64,000 nucleotides of DNA from assembly GCA_963780165.1 (NCBI GenBank), contig CAWABB010000001.1, forward strand, positions 434,001 to 498,000, written 5' to 3'. This DNA comes from CAWABB01 sp963780165 (GTDB lineage Bacteria; Bacteroidota; Ignavibacteria; UBA10030; UBA6906). The position numbers and the translations under genes were made by a program. Position 1 is the first letter of the stretch, and every line of letters begins with the position of its first letter. The notes beneath the pieces were generated by a model. It searched no databases. It had not been told where the DNA came from and was given only the letters and a program-made list of their open reading frames with translations. Below, piece after piece: positions 1 to 10,368 of the stretch.

Positions 1-1131
1 CAACTCCTTCAGCGCCACCTTCTTCTCTCCCTGAACGCGAAGGACTTCGGTCATCACCCAGTTGCTGACCGCCTTCGCGTTCTCCTGCACCACCACGCCC
101 GCTTCCCGCGGAACCGCCGCGAGGGCCTCTTCGAAGTAGTCCGCGATCTCCTTCTCCGCCGTCAGCACGTCCGCGTCGTACCGGGGGAGGCCAAGCTCAC
201 CCACGTACCGGTCGCGCCGGACGTCAGGAAGCTCTACGAGTGACGACCGCACCCCGGCGACCCACGGGTCGTCCACAAGGACCGGGACCAGGTCGGGGTC
301 GGGGAAGTACCGGTAATCGTGCGCTTCTTCCTTGCTGCGCATCGGATATGCCGCGTTCATCGCCGCGTCCCACAGCAGCGTCTCCTGCACCACCCGTCCG
401 CCGTCCTCGATGAGCTGGATCTGCCGGTTGATCTCGAACTCGAGCGCCCGCTCCACGTTCCGGAACGAGTTCATGTTCTTGACTTCGGTTTTCGTCCCGA
501 ACGCGGTCGCGCCTTTCCGGCGCACCGAAACGTTCGCGTCGCACCGGAGGCTCCCCTCCTCCATGTTCCCGTCGCAGATGCCGAGGTACGTGACGAACTG
601 CCGCATCCGCACAAGGTACAGGTAGGCCTCGCGCGGCGAGCGGATGTCCGGCTCGCTCACGATCTCGATCAGCGGCACGCCGCATCGGTTGACGTCGACG
701 AGGGTGTCGACGGACAGGTCGTGGATCGACTTCCCGGCATCCTCTTCCATGTGGATGCGCGTGATCCCGATCCGCTTGCGCGTCCCGTCGTCACGATCGA
801 TCTCGAGAAACCCGTCCGTGCAGATCGGCTCCTCGAACTGCGAGATCTGATACCCCTTGGGAAGATCGGGGTAGAAGTAGTTCTTGCGGGCGAAGATCGA
901 GCGCGGCGCGATCGTGCACCCCGTCGCGATCCCGAGACGGAGCACAAAGTCGACGAGGCGGCGGTTCAGGACCGGAAGCGTGCCCGGCATGCCGAGGCAG
1001 ACCGGACAGACGTTCGTGTTGGGATCTCCCCCGAACGTCGTCGAGCAGCCGCAGAACGCCTTGGTGGCGGTCAGCAACTGGGCATGGACTTCCAGCCCGA
1101 TGACGGGCTCGTAGGCGTCGTTGAGCTTCAC
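1..1131 (-). CDS. gatB: Asp/Glu-tRNA amidotransferase subunit B, C-terminus off the window
   Basis: GatB of the GatCAB complex, which amidates Glu-tRNA(Gln) or Asp-tRNA(Asn) in the cytoplasm. The frame is open for 377 codons from a GTG at 1131 to the window edge. It begins [19 protein letters not shown], followed by the cysteine pairs CGCS and VCPVC expected of the GatB zinc site, then [16 protein letters not shown] and HMEEDAGKS. The family is about 480 residues, so roughly 100 C-terminal residues (tail domain) are missing only because of the edge. The in-frame TAG that ends sucC lies 18 bp upstream, so the start must be downstream of it; GGGAGA gives a ribosome site. gatA is about 56 kb away and no gatC is visible, so the complex is not encoded as one operon. 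Confidence 0.93.
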   Translation of the reverse strand, partial: MKLNDAYEPVIGLEVHAQLLTATKAFCGCSTTFGGDPNTNVCPVCLGMPGTLPVLNRRLVDFVLRLGIATGCTIAPRSIFARKNYFYPDLPKGYQISQFEEPICTDGFLEIDRDDGTRKRIGITRIHMEEDAGKSIHDLSVDTLVDVNRCGVPLIEIVSEPDIRSPREAYLYLVRMRQFVTYLGICDGNMEEGSLRCDANVSVRRKGATAFGTKTEVKNMNSFRNVERALEFEINRQIQLIEDGGRVVQETLLWDAAMNAAYPMRSKEEAHDYRYFPDPDLVPVLVDDPWVAGVRSSLVELPDVRRDRYVGELGLPRYDADVLTAEKEIADYFEEALAAVPREAGVVVQENAKAVSNWVMTEVLRVQGEKKVALKEL

Positions 1132-1149
1132 GCGGCGGGATCTCCCGCG

Positions 1150-2313
1150 CTACGCCGCAATTGCCTGGGTGACCTTCTCGGCGGCCTCTTTCAGGCTCGA
1201 AGCCACGAGGAAGTTCAGCCCTGACGTGCGGAGGATTTCCCCGGCGAGCTCGGCGTTGGTGCCCGCCAGCCGGACCACGACCGGGATCGAAACATGCACC
1301 AGCCTGGCGGCCTCGACAACGCCTGTGGCCACGCGATCGCAGCGGACGATGCCGCCGAAGATATTGATCAGCACCGCCTTCACGCTCGGATCAGCCAGGA
1401 TGATCTTGAATCCCGCCGCCACCGTCTCGGCGCTCGCGCCGCCGCCGACATCCAGGAAGTTGGCAGGATTGCCGCCGGCAAGCTTGATGATATCCATGGT
1501 GCCCATCGCCAGGCCGGCGCCGTTCACCATGCATCCGACGTTGCCGTCGAGCTTGATGTAGTTCAGGTTCGACTTCGACGCTTCCACCTCCAGCGGATCT
1601 TCCTCGTCCGGATCGCGGAGATCGCGGAGCTCCGGATGGCGGTCGAGCGCGTTGTCGTCAAAGTTCATTTTCGCGTCGAGGGCGATGACCTTCCCCCCGG
1701 TGGTGATCACCAGCGGGTTGATCTCGGCGAGCGACGCGTCGGTCGCCTCGTACGCCGCGTACAGCGCATGGAGGAACTTCACGCCGTTCTTGAACGCGTC
1801 CCCGCGCAGACCCAGCCGGAAGGCCAGGCTCCGGGCCTGGTACGCCTGGAATCCGATGCCGCGGTCGACGAACTCCTTCAGGATCTTCTCCGGCGTCTCC
1901 GCGGCGACCTTCTCGATCTCCACGCCTCCTTCGGTGGACGCCATCACGACGTTTCGCGAGGTCGACCGGTCCAGCGTCACGCCCACGTACAGCTCGCGGG
2001 CGATGCCGACCCCCTCCTCGATCAGGAGGCGCCTGACGATGCGGCCTTCCGGGCCGGTCTGGTGGGTCACCAAACGCATGCCGAGCATCTGCCCGGCCAG
2101 CGCACGGACCTCGTCGATGCTCCGGGCGATCTTCACGCCGCCACCCTTTCCCCGTCCCCCGGCATGGATTTGCGCCTTCACAACCCAGATCGGTCCGCCG
2201 AGCTCTTCGGCGCCACGGACCGCCTCATCCACGCTGAAAGCGACTGTGCCGCGTGGGACAGCGACGTTGTACGCGCGGAGAATCTCTTTCCCCTGATACT
2301 CGTGAACCTTCAT
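1150..2313 (-). CDS. sucC: succinate--CoA ligase, ADP-forming, beta subunit
   Basis: SucC makes succinate, CoA and NTP from succinyl-CoA, or the reverse, in the TCA cycle together with SucD. The 387 residues match the usual length. They begin [20 protein letters not shown] (ATP-grasp start), with [14 protein letters not shown] in the nucleotide site and [17 protein letters not shown] near residue 330 in the CoA-ligase domain. GAGGAGG precedes the ATG at 2313. It is the last complete gene before gatB in a minus-strand run from ymdB. Its partner sucD is at 55368-56408, so the two subunits are unlinked here, whereas many genomes keep them adjacent. Confidence 0.96.
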   Translation of the reverse strand: MKVHEYQGKEILRAYNVAVPRGTVAFSVDEAVRGAEELGGPIWVVKAQIHAGGRGKGGGVKIARSIDEVRALAGQMLGMRLVTHQTGPEGRIVRRLLIEEGVGIARELYVGVTLDRSTSRNVVMASTEGGVEIEKVAAETPEKILKEFVDRGIGFQAYQARSLAFRLGLRGDAFKNGVKFLHALYAAYEATDASLAEINPLVITTGGKVIALDAKMNFDDNALDRHPELRDLRDPDEEDPLEVEASKSNLNYIKLDGNVGCMVNGAGLAMGTMDIIKLAGGNPANFLDVGGGASAETVAAGFKIILADPSVKAVLINIFGGIVRCDRVATGVVEAARLVHVSIPVVVRLAGTNAELAGEILRTSGLNFLVASSLKEAAEKVTQAIAA

Positions 2314-2340
2314 GCAGCCTCCTCAACGGTACGGATGGTG

Positions 2341-3899
2341 TCAGCGCTTGTTTTTCACGGCAATCGACTTTGCCTGCAGGAACAGCAGCAGATAGTCACG
2401 GCCGCCGGCTTTGGAATCGGTGCCGCTCATGTTGAAGCCTCCGAACGGGTGGACGCCCACAAGGGCCCCCGTGCACTTCCGGTTGAGGTACAGGTTCCCG
2501 ACGAAGAACTCCCGCTCCGCGCGATCCAGATGCGTCTGTTTCTTCGAATAGACCGCCCCGGTCAACCCGAACTCGGTGTTGTTGGCGATCCGGAGGGCAT
2601 CGTCGAAATCGGTGGCGCGGATGAGCGCGAGGACCGGCCCGAAGATCTCCTCCTGGGCGATGGTCGCCCGTGGCAGCACATCGGCAATCACCGTCGGCCG
2701 GATGAACCACCCCTCGTCCGCCGCCCTCGTTCCACCGGCCACAAGCCTGCCGCCTTCGCTGATCCCCTTCTCGATGTACCCCATAATGCTCTCGAAGGAC
2801 GAGCGGTTCACCACCGGACCCATGTACATCGACGGATCGGCGGGATCGCCCACCGTCAGCGCATTCGCCTTGCGCGCGACGATATCAACAAACCTGTCAT
2901 ATGCTTTCTCATGTACGATCGCGCGCGAACACGCGGAGCATTTCTGCCCCTGGAAGCCGAACGCGGAAGCGATGACGCCCTGCGCCGCGTCCTCCAGATC
3001 GACGCCCTCGTCCACGATGATCGAATCCTTGCCACCCATCTCCGCGACAACCCGCTTCAGCCAGATCTGGCCCGGCTGCACCTTCGCGGCGGACTCGTTG
3101 ATGTGGACGCCGACTTCCTTCGAGCCGGTGAACGACACGAAGCGCGTCTTGGGATGCATGACGAGCGTATCGCCGACCGCCCCGCCCGGGCCGCTCACAA
3201 AATTCAGCACGCCGGGAGGAAGCCCGACCTTCTCCATGATCTCGAAGAACGCCCACCCGATCAGCGGAGAATCGCTGGAGGGCTTCAGCACGACGGTGTT
3301 CCCGGTGACGATCGCGGCCGACGACATGCCGGTGAGGATCGCGAGCGGGAAATTCCACGGCGGGATGACCACGCCGACGCCCAGCGGGAGGTACACGAGC
3401 CGTCCCTTCTCTCCCGGGTTCTTCTCGACCGGATGGTCCACGCCGTACCGGAGCATCTCCCGCGCGTAGAACTCCAGGAAGTCGATCGCCTCGGCGGTAT
3501 CCGCATCCGCTTCGGGCCAGGATTTGCCGACCTCGAGGATCATGATCGCGTTCAGCTCGAACTTCCGCCGGCGCATCTCCTTCGCGGCGTTGAACAGATA
3601 GTCAGCGCGCTTCTTCGCCGGAACATCCTTCCATGTCTCGAATGCAGCCGCCGCGGTGTCCATCGCGTGTCGCGCGATGTCCGCGTTCCCCTTCTGGAAC
3701 ACCGCCAGCACTTCGGAAGGCTTCGAGGGGTTGGCGGAGTTGAACTTCTCCGGGCTTCGATCCGCTTGCCGCCGATGACGATCGGGTATTCCTTGCCGAG
3801 CTTCGCATGCAGCGCGTCGATCGCGGCACGCTGGCGCTTGCGGTTGGCGGCGAGCGAGAAATTGGTCAGCGGTTCATTCTTGAATTTCGGGATGGCCAT
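2341..3899 (-). pseudogene. pruA: L-glutamate gamma-semialdehyde (P5C) dehydrogenase, one frameshift
   Basis: NAD-dependent oxidation of P5C/glutamate semialdehyde to glutamate, the second step of proline breakdown; the first enzyme is encoded at 21857-22759. The frame starts at the ATG at 3899 (MAIPKFKNEPLTNFSLAANR, with GAGG five bases upstream) and runs to GGKRIEA. It then continues in another frame as EKFNSANPSKPSEVLAVFQ to the stop at 2341. One base is missing at about 3751-3752, in a short G run; restoring it gives about 519 residues, the normal family length. Catalytic motifs are intact: PPWNFPLAI, EMGGKDSIIVD, the cysteine in FGFQGQKCSACSRA and EIFGPVLALIRA. Every other residue looks functional, so a sequencing error or a very recent mutation is likelier than decay. 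Confidence 0.9.
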
Positions 3900-4001
3900 G
3901 GAGACCTCACGGGATGGTGATTCGGATGTCGGACACCGGTGCGGCGGGAGCGCCGATACATCACTCAAAAATACCCGCAATCTGCCGGAAAATCAATGAA
4001 A

Positions 4002-4890
4002 TCAGGAATAGACACGCCCGTCCGCTGCGCGATAGGTGTTGAACATCAGCATCGCGATCGTCATCGGCCCGACGCCCCCGGGGACAGGTGAAATTGCCGA
4101 AGCGACCTGCGAGGCGGAGGCGAAATCCACGTCGCCGACGAGCCGGCTCCCCTTCGGCGCGGAAGCATCCGGGACGCGATTGATGCCGACGTCGATCACC
4201 ACCGCCCCCGGCTTCAGCATCGCGCCGGTCACGGCCCCTGCCTTCCCGACCGCCGCGATCACGATGTCCCCCTCCTTCGTGAACCGGCTCAGGTCGCGCG
4301 CACCCGTGTGCGCCACGGTCACCACGGCGTTCGCGCCGCTCTTCTTCTGCAGGAGGATGTTCGCGATCGGCTTCCCGACGATGTTGCTCCGGCCCACGAC
4401 GACGACGTGCCTGCCGGAGGGGTCGTGCCCGCTTCGGGTCAGCATCTCCTGGATCCCCGCGGGCGTGCAGGGACGGAGCGAGTCGAGACCGATCACCAGG
4501 CGTCCCACATTGACGGGATGAAAACCGTCCACGTCCTTCCGGTAATCGATGGCCTCGATGCACCGCCTGTTCGTTGATGTGTGACGGGAGAGGGAGCTGC
4601 ACGAGGATGCCGTGCACCGCGCGGTCGGCGTTCAACGCGGCAATCAGCTCCAGCAATTTTTCCTGCGGCGTGTCGGTCGGCAGCTCATGCGTCACCGAGT
4701 GAAAGCCGAGCTCTGCGCAGGCCTTCCCTTTCGAGCGCACATACACCTGTGACGCGGGGCTCTCGCCGACGAGGATGAACGCGAGGCCCGGCGTGATTCC
4801 GCGCGAGGCGCGAAGCGAGTCGGTCTTGACGCGGACTTCGCTCTTCATCTGTTCGGCGATTGCCTTTCCATCAATGATTGCGGCTGCCAT
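4002..4890 (-). pseudogene. folD: methylenetetrahydrofolate dehydrogenase/cyclohydrolase, one frameshift
   Basis: Bifunctional FolD interconverts 5,10-methylene-, methenyl- and 10-formyl-tetrahydrofolate using NADP. The first frame starts at 4890 (MAAAIIDGKAIAEQMKSEV), has the substrate motif VGESPASQVYVRSKGKAC, and reaches [15 protein letters not shown]. The second frame continues [19 protein letters not shown] and holds the NADP-binding [18 protein letters not shown] and [14 protein letters not shown]. The two are joined by one extra base at about 4560. Removing it gives 295 residues, normal for FolD. The coding sequence on both sides is otherwise clean. FolD is normally essential or near-essential, which favours a sequencing or assembly error. 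Confidence 0.9.
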
Positions 4891-4896
4891 GGCTTC

Positions 4897-5695
4897 TTAT
4901 CCGAATGGAGGGTACACGATGTGTTCCATCGAAAGCGCCCGGCCCGTTTCGGGGTCGGCCTTCACCACCACTCCGCAGAGCCGGACGTCGTTGGACGCCA
5001 CTTCGTATTTGTGCGGCGTGCCGGTGAGCAGCCGGCGGATCGCGGCGTCCTTCTTCATGCCGAGGACCGAATCGTACGGCCCGGTCATTCCGACGTCGGT
5101 CACGAATGCGGTCCCCCGGGGGAGCATCCTCGCGTCCGCCGTCGGCGTGTGGGTGTGCGTCCCGAGCACGGCGGTGACCTTGCCGTCGAGGAACCATCCC
5201 ATGGCCATCTTCTCAGCCGTGGCGTCCGCGTGGAAATCGACGAGGACGACCTTCGTCTCCTCCTGCATCCTGCCCAGCGCCCATTCGATGGTGCGGAACG
5301 GATCGTCGATCGGCTGCATATAGACGCGGCCCTGGATGTTCACCACGCCCGCCTTCCCCTTCGCGCCCAGGTCCACGACGATGAAGCCGTTGCCCGCGTT
5401 GTCACGCGGGTAGTTGAGCGGCCGCAGGATCCGCCGGTCGCCTCCCAGCACCTTCCTGCTGTCCCACCGGTCCCAGACGTGGTTGCCTGTGGTGATGACG
5501 TGGGCGCCGAGCCCGAAGATGACCCGTGCATGATCCTCGGAAATCCCCTTCCCCTCGGTGAGGTTCTCGCCGTTGATGATCGAGGAGATCGATATCATGT
5601 TTCTTGACCAGCGAGGGGACGAGCGATGTCGTGAGTTCCAGCCCGGGCGCGCCGACGACGTCGCCGACAAAAAGAATATTCAGTGGTGGTGGCAC
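4897..5695 (-). pseudogene. YmdB-family metallophosphoesterase (TIGR00282), one frameshift
   Basis: YmdB-type dinuclear-metal phosphoesterase; the Bacillus member is reported to hydrolyse 2',3'-cyclic nucleotides. A GTG at 5695 opens PPPLNILFVGDVVGAPGLEL up to KKHDIDLL. The protein then continues in another frame as IINGENLTEGKGISEDHA, TTGNHVWDRWDS and VLGTHTHTPTADARMLP to the stop at 4897. One extra base at about 5581 separates the halves; the corrected protein has 265 residues, typical of the family. Metal ligands are all present (GD in the first motif, NGEN, GNHVWD, VDFHADAT, GTHTHTP). It lies 6 bp upstream of folD, and no strong ribosome site precedes the GTG. It is the third consecutive frameshifted gene. 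Confidence 0.87.
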
Positions 5696-5752
5696 GGGAT
5701 GCGGAGTTGTTGGAAAGTTTGATAATGTACGGAAGACGCGGTGGAAATGAAA

Positions 5753-5788
5753 GAAAAAAGCCCGCAGCCATTATCGCGCCTGCGGGCC
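5753..5788 (-). terminator. intrinsic terminator after ispG
   Basis: On the minus strand GCCCGCAG pairs with CTGCGGGC around a 12-nt loop and is followed by a T tract (plus-strand AAGAAAAAAG at 5751-5760). It lies 47 bp after the ispG stop and before ymdB, separating the ispG transcript from the ymdB-gatB run. Confidence 0.85.
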
Positions 5789-5834
5789 CGGGGGCGGACA
5801 CCGACCCTCGCCGTATGACAGAGCATCCCCCGGA

Positions 5835-6980
5835 TCATCCGCGGACTGCGGGCTGCCCCTCGGGCACGAAGTTCATGACCTCTTCCACGATCACGTCCAC
5901 AATCTCCGACTCTTTTACCTTGCGCACGACCTCCCCCTTCCGATAGAGGATGCCGACGCCTTTCCCGGCCGCGATGCCGATATCGGCTTCGCTGGCTTCG
6001 CCGGGGCCGTTCACCACGCACCCCAGGACGGCGATCTTCACCGGCTTCTTCACGCCTTCGAGCCGCTTCTCGAGCTCGGCCATGATGGAAAAGAGGTCCA
6101 CTTCGAGCCGGCCGCAGGTGGGGCACGCGATCAGCTCCACGTTTCGCGTGGCGAGGCTGAGCGAGCGCAGGATTTCTTTCCCGACTTCAACTTCCCTGAC
6201 CGGATCGTCCGTGAGGGAGACGCGGATGGTGTCGCCGATGCCCTCGGCCAGCAGCGCCCCGATGCCGACGGCGGACTTGATGGTCCCGATCTTTGTCGTG
6301 CCCGCTTCCGTGACGCCCAGGTGGAGCGGAATGTCGGTCCTCTGCGCGACGAGCCGGTAGGCCTCGATCATGAGACGCACGTCGGTCGACTTCACCGAAA
6401 TGATCACGTCCTTGAATCCGAACTCGTCGCAGATGGCGACGTGGCGCATCGCGCTTTCGTACAGCGCCTCGGCCGTCGGATAGCCGTGCTTCTCGAGGAT
6501 GTCCTCCTCCAGCGATCCGGAATTCACGCCGATGCGTATGGGGATCCCCTTGTCGGCAGCGGCCTTCAGCACCTGCTCGATCCTGTCCCTGCTCCCGATG
6601 TTGCCGGGGTTGAGCCGGACCTTCGCAACATTCCCCTCGATCGCCTTCAACGCGAAGACGTGATTGAAGTGGATGTCGGCGACCACCGGAATGGGGGACT
6701 GGCGGACGATCTCGGCGATCGCGTCGGCGGCTTCCCTGTCGTTGACCGTGACGCGGACGATATCGCAGCCGGCTTCGGCGGACTGGACGATCTGTGCGAC
6801 GGTCCCGGCGATGTCGCTGGTCTTGGTCTTCGTCATGGTCTGGACGGAAATGGGCGCACCGCCTCCGACCCTGACTCCGCCGATCGTGACCTGACGCGTA
6901 CGGCGCCTGACCGCAACCTTGTATGTGGGGTGCTGGGCGGAAGCGACTTCCGTCGCCAGATTCACCACCGGAATTTCCAT
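5835..6980 (-). CDS. ispG: 4-hydroxy-3-methylbut-2-enyl diphosphate synthase
   Basis: IspG (GcpE) reductively opens methylerythritol cyclodiphosphate to HMBPP in the non-mevalonate isoprenoid pathway, with a [4Fe-4S] cluster. The 381 residues fit the short bacterial form. Visible are the TIM-barrel start TIGGVRVGGGAPISVQTMTK, VRVTVNDREAA, KVRLNPGNIG, GVNSGSLEEDIL, and the C-terminal cluster domain with ACPTCGR and AVLGCVVNGPGEA carrying the three cysteines. The ATG at 6980 follows GGGTACCCTCC-like purines weakly. It is 10 bp downstream of the rhomboid gene and is followed by a terminator at 5753-5788. Confidence 0.96.
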   Translation of the reverse strand: MEIPVVNLATEVASAQHPTYKVAVRRRTRQVTIGGVRVGGGAPISVQTMTKTKTSDIAGTVAQIVQSAEAGCDIVRVTVNDREAADAIAEIVRQSPIPVVADIHFNHVFALKAIEGNVAKVRLNPGNIGSRDRIEQVLKAAADKGIPIRIGVNSGSLEEDILEKHGYPTAEALYESAMRHVAICDEFGFKDVIISVKSTDVRLMIEAYRLVAQRTDIPLHLGVTEAGTTKIGTIKSAVGIGALLAEGIGDTIRVSLTDDPVREVEVGKEILRSLSLATRNVELIACPTCGRLEVDLFSIMAELEKRLEGVKKPVKIAVLGCVVNGPGEASEADIGIAAGKGVGILYRKGEVVRKVKESEIVDVIVEEVMNFVPEGQPAVRG

Positions 6981-6990
6981 GGAGGGTACC

Positions 6991-7923
6991 CTAGTTGATA
7001 TGCTTGCTGGCTTCCGTCAGGATTTTCTTCTCCGCGTCCGTCAGGCTCTGGTATCCTTCCCGATTGATCTTGTCGAGGATCGCGTCCACCATTTCCTGCG
7101 TCACAGCCTGCCGGCCCTTTCCCCGCTGATCGAGGCTGTCGTTCTCAAGGTCCTGGAACTGCGCATCGGTCACGACCGGTTCCCTGCGGATGAACCGGAC
7201 GTTCGTATAGGCCCCGGTGTCCGGCTTTGGACGCTCGGCGGGCCACAGCCGGCCGAGGGAAAATCCGCTCCGCAACGCCAGAACCATCAGGAACCCTGCC
7301 GCGGCCCCGCCAAGGTGCGCCACATGGGCGATGCCGTCGGTGGTGTTGCTGATGCCGTAGAACAACTCCAGCCCGATGTACGCCGCCACGAGGTACTTGG
7401 CCTTCACGGGCAGCAGGAAGTAGAGGTAGATCGGGCGGTCAGGGAAGAGCATCGCAAACGCGATCAGGACGCCAAACACGGCCCCGGACGCGCCGACAGT
7501 CGGAGCCGCCTGCCCGAGCAGCGGCGCCACAAGGATATTCGCGACGCCCGCCGCGACTCCGCACACCAGATAGAAGACGAGGAATCGGCGGGAGCCCCAG
7601 ATGGTTTCCAGCTCCATGCCGAACATCCAGAGGGCGAGCATATTGAAGAGCAGGTGGAACAACCCGCCGTGCAGGAACATGTAGGTGAAGACCTGCCAGG
7701 GCCAGAAGTGCTCCCCCAGCGGCCAGAGCGCAAGATACTCCGCGAAGGCGGCGAAGATCGGAACGTCGTGGTACCGGAACGGCTGCAGGAGCACGTCCAG
7801 CAGCAGCCAGACCGAGACGTTGACAACGAGGAGGGCCTTGATGACCGGCGGGAACAGCGAGAACCCCCCGAAAAACGTGGGCCGGTATGTTGAACCGGCC
7901 CACCGTGTGCCTGAATATGACAT
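6991..7923 (-). CDS. rhomboid family intramembrane serine protease
   Basis: Membrane-embedded serine protease that cleaves transmembrane segments of substrates; the substrate here is unknown. The protein has 310 residues with six or seven hydrophobic helices between about residues 25 and 225. The family features are HGGLFHLLFNMLALWMFG (Asn/His on helix 2), the nucleophile in VGASGAVFGVLIA and the catalytic His in GIAHVAHLGGAAAGFL. The C-terminal 80 residues are soluble and charged, ending in a helix rich in Lys/Glu (MVDAILDKINREGYQSLTD) of unknown role. The ATG at 7923 is the first start of the domain. The neighbours, ispG downstream and pgk upstream, are unrelated housekeeping genes. Confidence 0.92.
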   Translation of the reverse strand: MSYSGTRWAGSTYRPTFFGGFSLFPPVIKALLVVNVSVWLLLDVLLQPFRYHDVPIFAAFAEYLALWPLGEHFWPWQVFTYMFLHGGLFHLLFNMLALWMFGMELETIWGSRRFLVFYLVCGVAAGVANILVAPLLGQAAPTVGASGAVFGVLIAFAMLFPDRPIYLYFLLPVKAKYLVAAYIGLELFYGISNTTDGIAHVAHLGGAAAGFLMVLALRSGFSLGRLWPAERPKPDTGAYTNVRFIRREPVVTDAQFQDLENDSLDQRGKGRQAVTQEMVDAILDKINREGYQSLTDAEKKILTEASKHIN

Positions 7924-7986
7924 ATCGACCTGGTCCTCTGTTCTCTCGCCTCAATGTCTACATAACAACGGCGACCGGCCGATGGT

Positions 7987-9183
7987 TCACCGCGTGTCCA
8001 GCGCCGCAAGCCCCGGCAGCGTTTTCCCCTCGAGGAATTCGAGGGACGCACCGCCGCCGGTGGACACGTGTGACACCTTCTTCTCGAACCCGGCCGCGGC
8101 AATGGCTGCCGCGGAGTCTCCGCCACCAACGATGGTCGTGGCCCCGGCGGCCGTGGCATCCGCGAGGACGCGCGCGACTTCGAGGGTGCCGTTGGCGAAA
8201 TTGGGCATCTCGAACACGCCCATGGGGCCGTTCCAGACCACCGTCTTCGCCCGGCGCACTTCCATATTGATGATCTTGACGGTCTCCGGTCCGATGTCCA
8301 GCCCGCGCCATCCGACCGGGATCTTCGTCACGGGGACGACCTTGCGCTGCGCGTTGTTGTCGAGCCTGTCTGCGATCACGCAATCCACTGGCAGAATCAG
8401 CCGCATGCGCTTCGCCTTGCTGTCCTCGAGGATCTTTCGCGCCAGTGCGACCTTGTCCTGCTCGACCAGCGAATCGCCGATCTCGTACCCCTGCGCCCGG
8501 AAGAACGTGAACGCCATCCCGCCGCCGATCACCAGCACGTCCACTTTCGGGAGCAGGTTCTCGATCACGTCGATCTTGCCGGAGATCTTGGCGCCGCCGA
8601 GAATCGCGACGTACGGCCTGCGGGGATCGGAGACAGCCGCCCCCAGATACTCGATCTCCTTCTTCATCAGGTAGCCGGCGACCGAGGGCTTCAGGAACCG
8701 CGTGACGCCTTCCGTGGAGGCATGGGCGCGATGCGCCGTTCCGAACGCGTCGTTGACGTACACCTCTCCGTACGACGCGAGCTTCTTCGCGAAGTCGAGG
8801 TCGTTCTTCTCCTCCTCCCCGTAGAACCTGAGGTTTTCAAGGAGGAGGCACTCGCCTGGCTTCAGGGCCAGCACCATCTTTTCCGTCTCCGCCCCAAGGC
8901 AGTCGGGGGCGAACTTGACCGGCTTGTTCAGCAGCTTCCCGAGGTGTTCCGCAACGGGCGCCAGCGAGAACTCGACGGTCGGCTTCCCCTTCGGACGGCC
9001 GAGATGGCTCATCAGGATCGCCGACGCGCCGCTCTGCAGCACCTTCTTGATGGTGGGGAGCGATTCGACGATACGCGTATCATCGGCGACTTTCAGGTCC
9101 GCCGTCATCGGGACGTTGAAGTCGACCCGGATGAGGACCTTCTTCCCCCCCAGCACTACATCGTCTATGGTGAGGGTATCCAT
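7987..9183 (-). CDS. pgk: phosphoglycerate kinase
   Basis: ATP-forming step of glycolysis: 1,3-bisphosphoglycerate + ADP to 3-phosphoglycerate + ATP. The protein has 398 residues starting [20 protein letters not shown], with [30 protein letters not shown], the hinge region [18 protein letters not shown], and C-terminal [14 protein letters not shown] and [13 protein letters not shown]. The frame is open further upstream to 9240, but that overlaps the end of gapA; the ATG at 9183 gives the standard N-terminus and sits 8 bp after the gapA stop. gapA-pgk is therefore a glycolytic operon from the promoter at 10272-10300. Confidence 0.97.
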   Translation of the reverse strand: MDTLTIDDVVLGGKKVLIRVDFNVPMTADLKVADDTRIVESLPTIKKVLQSGASAILMSHLGRPKGKPTVEFSLAPVAEHLGKLLNKPVKFAPDCLGAETEKMVLALKPGECLLLENLRFYGEEEKNDLDFAKKLASYGEVYVNDAFGTAHRAHASTEGVTRFLKPSVAGYLMKKEIEYLGAAVSDPRRPYVAILGGAKISGKIDVIENLLPKVDVLVIGGGMAFTFFRAQGYEIGDSLVEQDKVALARKILEDSKAKRMRLILPVDCVIADRLDNNAQRKVVPVTKIPVGWRGLDIGPETVKIINMEVRRAKTVVWNGPMGVFEMPNFANGTLEVARVLADATAAGATTIVGGGDSAAAIAAAGFEKKVSHVSTGGGASLEFLEGKTLPGLAALDTR

Positions 9184-9191
9184 GGGCGGCC

Positions 9192-10184
9192 TCAGGCGAT
9201 CTTCTTCAGCAGGTCGATCACGCGGCAGGAGAAGCCCCACTCGTTGTCGTACCAGCCGAACACCTTCACCGTGGAGCCCATCGCCATCGTGAGCTTCGAA
9301 TCAAAGATGCAGGAGTGACTGTTGCCGATGATATCGTGCGACACGATCTCGTCTTCCGTGTACTGCAGGATCCCCTTCATCGGCCCGTCAGCGGCCTTCT
9401 TCATCGCGGCGTTCACTTCTTCCTTGGTGGCCGGGCGCTTCAGAATCGCCACGAGGTCCGTGATCGACCCGTCGGGCGTGGGCACCCGAAGCGAAAACCC
9501 GTCCAGCTTTCCCTTCAGCTCGGGGATGACCTTGCCGACGGTCCGTGCGGCTCCTGTCGTCGTAGGAATGATGGACAGTCCTGCGGCGCGGGCACGCCGC
9601 AGATCCTTGTGAGGAAGATCCAGCACGCGCTGGTCGTTCGTGTATGAGTGCACGGTGGTCATGAAGCCGTGGTCGAGGCCGAACTCGCTGTGCAGCACCT
9701 TCACCATGGGGGCAAGACAGTTCGTCGTGCAGGAGGCGTTCGAGAGCAACGTCTCGGTGCCCTTGAGGAGATGATCGTTGACGCCCATGACGACCGTTGC
9801 GTCGATCTCGTCCTTCGCGGGCGCCGTCAAGAGGACTTTCTTCGCGCCGGCGGCGAGGTGCATCGACAGCTTCTCTCTGCTCGTGAAGACGCCGGTGCCT
9901 TCGATCACGATCGTGGCGCCGAGGTCCTTCCATGGCAGCTTGCTGGGATCCTTCTCCGCCATGACCTTGAACTTGCGGCCGTCGACGACAATTCCATCGG
10001 CATCGTGGCTGACCGCGCCCGGGTACACGCCGTGCACGGAGTCGTACTTGAAGAGGTACGCAAGCGTCTTGGCATCCGTGATGTCGTTGATGCCGACGAC
10101 ATTGAAGTTGCCGTCCTGGATCATGCGCCGAAGGACAAGGCGCCCGATACGTCCGAATCCGTTCAATCCAACATTAATCGCCAT
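9192..10184 (-). CDS. gapA: type I glyceraldehyde-3-phosphate dehydrogenase
   Basis: NAD-dependent oxidation and phosphorylation of glyceraldehyde-3-phosphate. The 330 residues begin [20 protein letters not shown] (Rossmann GFGRIGR); the catalytic cysteine is in [18 protein letters not shown] at about residue 150, the catalytic His in [11 protein letters not shown], and the C-terminus has [16 protein letters not shown]. An upstream in-frame ATG at 10205 exists, but GGAGG lies directly in front of 10184, which is the canonical start. It leads an operon with pgk, and a strong sigma-type promoter lies about 90 bp upstream. Confidence 0.97.
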   Translation of the reverse strand: MAINVGLNGFGRIGRLVLRRMIQDGNFNVVGINDITDAKTLAYLFKYDSVHGVYPGAVSHDADGIVVDGRKFKVMAEKDPSKLPWKDLGATIVIEGTGVFTSREKLSMHLAAGAKKVLLTAPAKDEIDATVVMGVNDHLLKGTETLLSNASCTTNCLAPMVKVLHSEFGLDHGFMTTVHSYTNDQRVLDLPHKDLRRARAAGLSIIPTTTGAARTVGKVIPELKGKLDGFSLRVPTPDGSITDLVAILKRPATKEEVNAAMKKAADGPMKGILQYTEDEIVSHDIIGNSHSCIFDSKLTMAMGSTVKVFGWYDNEWGFSCRVIDLLKKIA

Positions 10185-10271
10185 GATACGCCTCCGAAGG
10201 TTCACGTAGGGTGGTAAGACTGCGATCCGGGGATTCCGTGATCGAAGCGTTGATGCAGCAGAAATCCAATG

Positions 10272-10300
10272 AATTTAGCAAGAACCGTCAGCATTGTCAA
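10272..10300 (-). promoter_or_regulatory. gapA-pgk promoter
   Basis: On the minus strand TTGACA (10300-10295), 17 bp, then TAAATT (10277-10272). Transcription would start near 10265 and give a leader of about 80 nt before the gapA ATG at 10184. The -35 match is perfect and the spacing optimal. Confidence 0.8.
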
Positions 10301-10368
10301 TATTGCGCGCCGGGGTCGGACGGTGCGTCGCGACCGGCTGTGTTGTGCTGACGGAATGGCAGACGCGG

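Noticed and set aside
1294..3999. 901-codon open frame on the plus strand
   Set aside because: It is antisense to sucC and pruA, is rich in Arg/His/Leu repeats with no recognisable domain, and both genes opposite have full family motifs. The GC-rich codon bias opens such frames throughout the window (also at 12715-15384 and 30550-32298).
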